Made by a program: the position numbers and the translations under genes. From contig CALEMZ010000001.1 of NCBI GenBank assembly GCA_937910975.1, positions 1-6,324 on the forward strand: 6,324 nt of DNA. Reading direction: 5' to 3'. The notes below the pieces were generated by a model, which was not told where the DNA came from, did no database searches, and was given only the letters and a program-made list of their open reading frames with translations. This document shows, piece after piece, positions 3,977 through 6,324 of this stretch. The stretch comes from an uncultured Pseudorhodobacter sp. GTDB lineage: Bacteria; Pseudomonadota; Alphaproteobacteria; Rhodobacterales; Rhodobacteraceae. Each line of letters opens with the position of its first letter. Within the stretch, counting starts at the first letter, position 1.

Positions 3977-6324
3977 ATGTCCCCCGCCGATCTGACCCAT
4001 CTGAAGACCATCGAACAGCAGCTCTTGTGGCTGTCGCACTGGATGATCCATCACGCCAACCACATCCGCCCGAAGGTCGATGGCATCAAGATTGGCGGGC
4101 ATCAGGCCTCCTCGGCCTCGATGGTGTCGATCCTGACGGCGCTGTATTTTCATGCGCTGCGCCCCGAGGATCGAGTGGCGGTCAAGCCCCATGCCTCGCC
4201 GATCTTTCACGCCATCCAGTATTTGATGGGCAACCAGACCCGCGAGAAGATGGAGAATTTCCGCGGCTTTGGCGGGGTACAAAGCTATCCTTCCCGGACC
4301 AAGGACATTGATGATGTCGATTTCTCCACCGGCTCGGTCGGCTTGGGGGTGGCGATCACGTCTTTCGCCTCGATCGTGCAGGACTACATCGCCGCCAAGA
4401 CCTGGGGCCGGGATATTCCCCTTGGCCGCATGGTGGCGCTGGTGGGCGATGCCGAGTTGGACGAGGGCAATGTCTATGAGGCGTTGCAAGAGGGCTGGAA
4501 AAACGATCTGCGCAATTGCTGGTGGATCATCGACTATAACCGCCAGTCGCTGGACGGGATCGTGCGCGAAGGCCTGTTTGCCCGCGTCGAGAAGGTGTTT
4601 GACGCCTTTGGCTGGGATGTGGTGCGGGTGAAATACGGCGCGCTGCAACGCGCGGCCTTTGCCGAGCCGGGCGGTTCTGCCTTGCGCGACTGGATCGACG
4701 CCTGCCCGAACCAGCAGTATTCGGCGCTGACGTTCATGGGCGGTGCCGTCTGGCGCAAGCGGTTGATGGAGGATCTGGGCGATCAGGGTGAGGTTTCGGC
4801 GCTGATCGACCGCCGGTCCGATACCGAACTGGCGGCTCTGATGGAAAACCTCGGTGGCAACTGCGTTGCGACCATGGCCGAGGCCTTTGCCGCAATTACC
4901 CATGACCGCCCGACCTGCTTTCTGGCCTATACGATCAAGGGCTGGGGCACGCCAATTGCCGGCCACAAGGACAATCACGGCGGGCTGATGAACCCGACGC
5001 AGTTCGCGGCCTGGCAACAGCATATGGGCGTGGCGCCGGGGCAGGAATGGGAGCCTTTCGCCGCCGTCGGCGACGCGCCCGCCCTGCGCGGTTTTCTTGA
5101 CCGGGTGCCGTTTTTTGCGCGTGGTCGCCGCCGGTTTGACGATGCCAAACTGCCGGTGCCGCCGATTGCATTCGACACCGACCGCGAGATTTCCACCCAA
5201 GCGGCATTCGGCAAGATCCTCGACGATCTCTCGAAAGGCGGCAGCGATCTGGCCGCCCGCATCGTCACCACCTCACCCGATGTCACCGGCACCACGAACC
5301 TTGGCCCCTGGGTCAACCGTCGCAAGCTCTTTGCCCGCCAGCCGCAGGCCGATGCCTTTATCGAGCACCGCATCCCCTCGACCGCGAAATGGGAGTTCAC
5401 CCCGGAAGGCCAGCATATCGAACTGGGCATCGCCGAGATGAACCTGTTCCTGCTGCTGGGCGCGGCGGGTCTGTCGCACAGCCTGTTCGGCAAGCGGCTG
5501 TTCCCGATCGGCACGGTCTATGATCCCTTCATCCACCGGGGTCTCGATGCGCTGAACTACGCTTGCTATCAGGATGCGCGCTTCATGATCGTCGGCACGC
5601 CGTCGGGCGTGACGCTGGCACCGGAGGGAGGCGCACACCAATCCATCGGCACCCCCCTGACCGGCATGTCGCAAGACGGGCTGGCCGCGTTCGAGCCTGC
5701 CTTTGCCGATGAGCTTGCGGTGATCATGGAGTGGGCCTTCGACTATCTGCAACGCGACGGCGACGGTGACCCAGACGAGCGCACCTGGCTGCGCGACGAA
5801 ACCGGCGGCTCGGTCTATCTGCGTCTGACCACCAACCCGCTGGAACAACCCGGCAAGCGTCATGACGATGCCTTCCGACAGGGTGCCATCGACGGGGCTT
5901 ACTGGCTGCGCCAGCCGGGGCCGAATTGCGAGGTGGTGATCGCCTATCAGGGGGCGGTGGCCCCCGAGGCCATTGCGGCGGCCGGGATCATCGGCGAACA
6001 CCGCCGCGATGTCGGCGTGCTGGCCGTCACCTCATCCGACCGGCTGAACGCGGGCTGGACGGCGGCGCAGCGGGCGCGGGCGCGCGGCAACCGGGCAGCA
6101 CGCAGTCATATCGAGACCCTGTTCGAGGGTCTCCCCCGCGACTGCCTGATCGTCACCGCCATCGACGGCCACCCGGCGACGCTGGCTTGGCTGGGTTCGG
6201 TCGGCGGCAACAAGACCGTGTCGCACGGGGTGGAGCATTTCGGCCAGACCGGCACCATCGGCGACCTCTATCGGCATTTCGGGCTGGATCGGAACGCACT
6301 GGCGCAATCGGTGCTGGAACTTTC
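3977..6324 (+). CDS. mdeB: AceE-type 2-oxoacid dehydrogenase E1 (MdeB-like), 3' end cut by the window
   Basis: The frame stays open for 782 codons to the window end. Homology to AceE suggests only a few tens of residues are missing. It is a thiamine-diphosphate E1 of the homodimeric pyruvate dehydrogenase/transketolase type. In order: GGHQASSASM (40-49, His42), PHASPIFHAI (71-80, His72), the ThDP/Mg motif GDAELDEGN (157-165) to Asn188 in IIDYNRQ, the pyrimidine-domain LGIAEMN with catalytic-type Glu487, and EGGAHQSI (550-557, His554). The third motif residue is Ala instead of the usual Gly. Compared with E. coli AceE it begins about 64 residues later and so lacks the N-terminal E2-docking segment. 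In P. putida the MdeB E1 prefers 2-oxobutanoate, the product of MdeA, leading to propionyl-CoA; the same substrate is inferred here from operon position. No E2 or E3 gene is in the window. A transketolase with another substrate is the alternative. Confidence 0.85.
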   Translation, partial: MSPADLTHLKTIEQQLLWLSHWMIHHANHIRPKVDGIKIGGHQASSASMVSILTALYFHALRPEDRVAVKPHASPIFHAIQYLMGNQTREKMENFRGFGGVQSYPSRTKDIDDVDFSTGSVGLGVAITSFASIVQDYIAAKTWGRDIPLGRMVALVGDAELDEGNVYEALQEGWKNDLRNCWWIIDYNRQSLDGIVREGLFARVEKVFDAFGWDVVRVKYGALQRAAFAEPGGSALRDWIDACPNQQYSALTFMGGAVWRKRLMEDLGDQGEVSALIDRRSDTELAALMENLGGNCVATMAEAFAAITHDRPTCFLAYTIKGWGTPIAGHKDNHGGLMNPTQFAAWQQHMGVAPGQEWEPFAAVGDAPALRGFLDRVPFFARGRRRFDDAKLPVPPIAFDTDREISTQAAFGKILDDLSKGGSDLAARIVTTSPDVTGTTNLGPWVNRRKLFARQPQADAFIEHRIPSTAKWEFTPEGQHIELGIAEMNLFLLLGAAGLSHSLFGKRLFPIGTVYDPFIHRGLDALNYACYQDARFMIVGTPSGVTLAPEGGAHQSIGTPLTGMSQDGLAAFEPAFADELAVIMEWAFDYLQRDGDGDPDERTWLRDETGGSVYLRLTTNPLEQPGKRHDDAFRQGAIDGAYWLRQPGPNCEVVIAYQGAVAPEAIAAAGIIGEHRRDVGVLAVTSSDRLNAGWTAAQRARARGNRAARSHIETLFEGLPRDCLIVTAIDGHPATLAWLGSVGGNKTVSHGVEHFGQTGTIGDLYRHFGLDRNALAQSVLEL

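Noticed and set aside
3248..5200. 650-codon open frame on the minus strand
   Set aside because: It lies antisense to the PLP gene end, the OsmC gene and the mdeB-like gene, all with clear protein homology. Long antisense frames are common in high-GC DNA, and the product is rich in His, Arg and Gly with no recognisable domain.

Overview
The window looks like chromosome from a high-GC alphaproteobacterium, probably Rhodobacterales (Paracoccus/Rhodobacter-like). The grounds are strongly GC-biased third codon positions, the style of the proteins, and a tRNA-fMet remnant of the kind that ends ribosomal operons in that group. No search was run, so this placement is inference.

Left edge (1-291). 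The first ~33 bases are AT-rich and run straight into the 3' part of an initiator tRNA-Met gene (about 34-81, anticodon stem to CCA). The 5' half is missing. This is the expected appearance of an attachment-site junction left by an integrative element lying to the left. It is followed by a short direct repeat (148-167), a strong rho-independent terminator (175-203) and about 90 bases in which I see no gene.

Centre and right (292-6324). A divergent cluster matches the methionine catabolism locus mdeR-mdeAB known from Pseudomonas putida. A Lrp/AsnC regulator (mdeR-like, minus strand) faces a plus-strand operon. The operon holds methionine gamma-lyase (mdeA), a second and diverged PLP enzyme of the Cys/Met-metabolism family, an OsmC-family protein, and a thiamine-diphosphate 2-oxoacid dehydrogenase E1 of the AceE type (mdeB-like, cut by the window end). 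Each operon gene has its own Shine-Dalgarno. Gaps are 27 and 18 bases, and one junction overlaps by 8 bases. The 111-base divergent region carries five copies of a TGGCAT/ATGCCA half-site spaced at about one or two helical turns, a likely MdeR operator.

Inferred working. MdeR senses methionine or a related amino acid. MdeA splits methionine into methanethiol, ammonia and 2-oxobutanoate. The MdeB-like E1 oxidatively decarboxylates 2-oxobutanoate towards propionyl-CoA. The second PLP enzyme and the OsmC protein, additions relative to the P. putida arrangement, are candidates for handling the sulfur product or another thiol substrate; their exact roles are not shown by the sequence.
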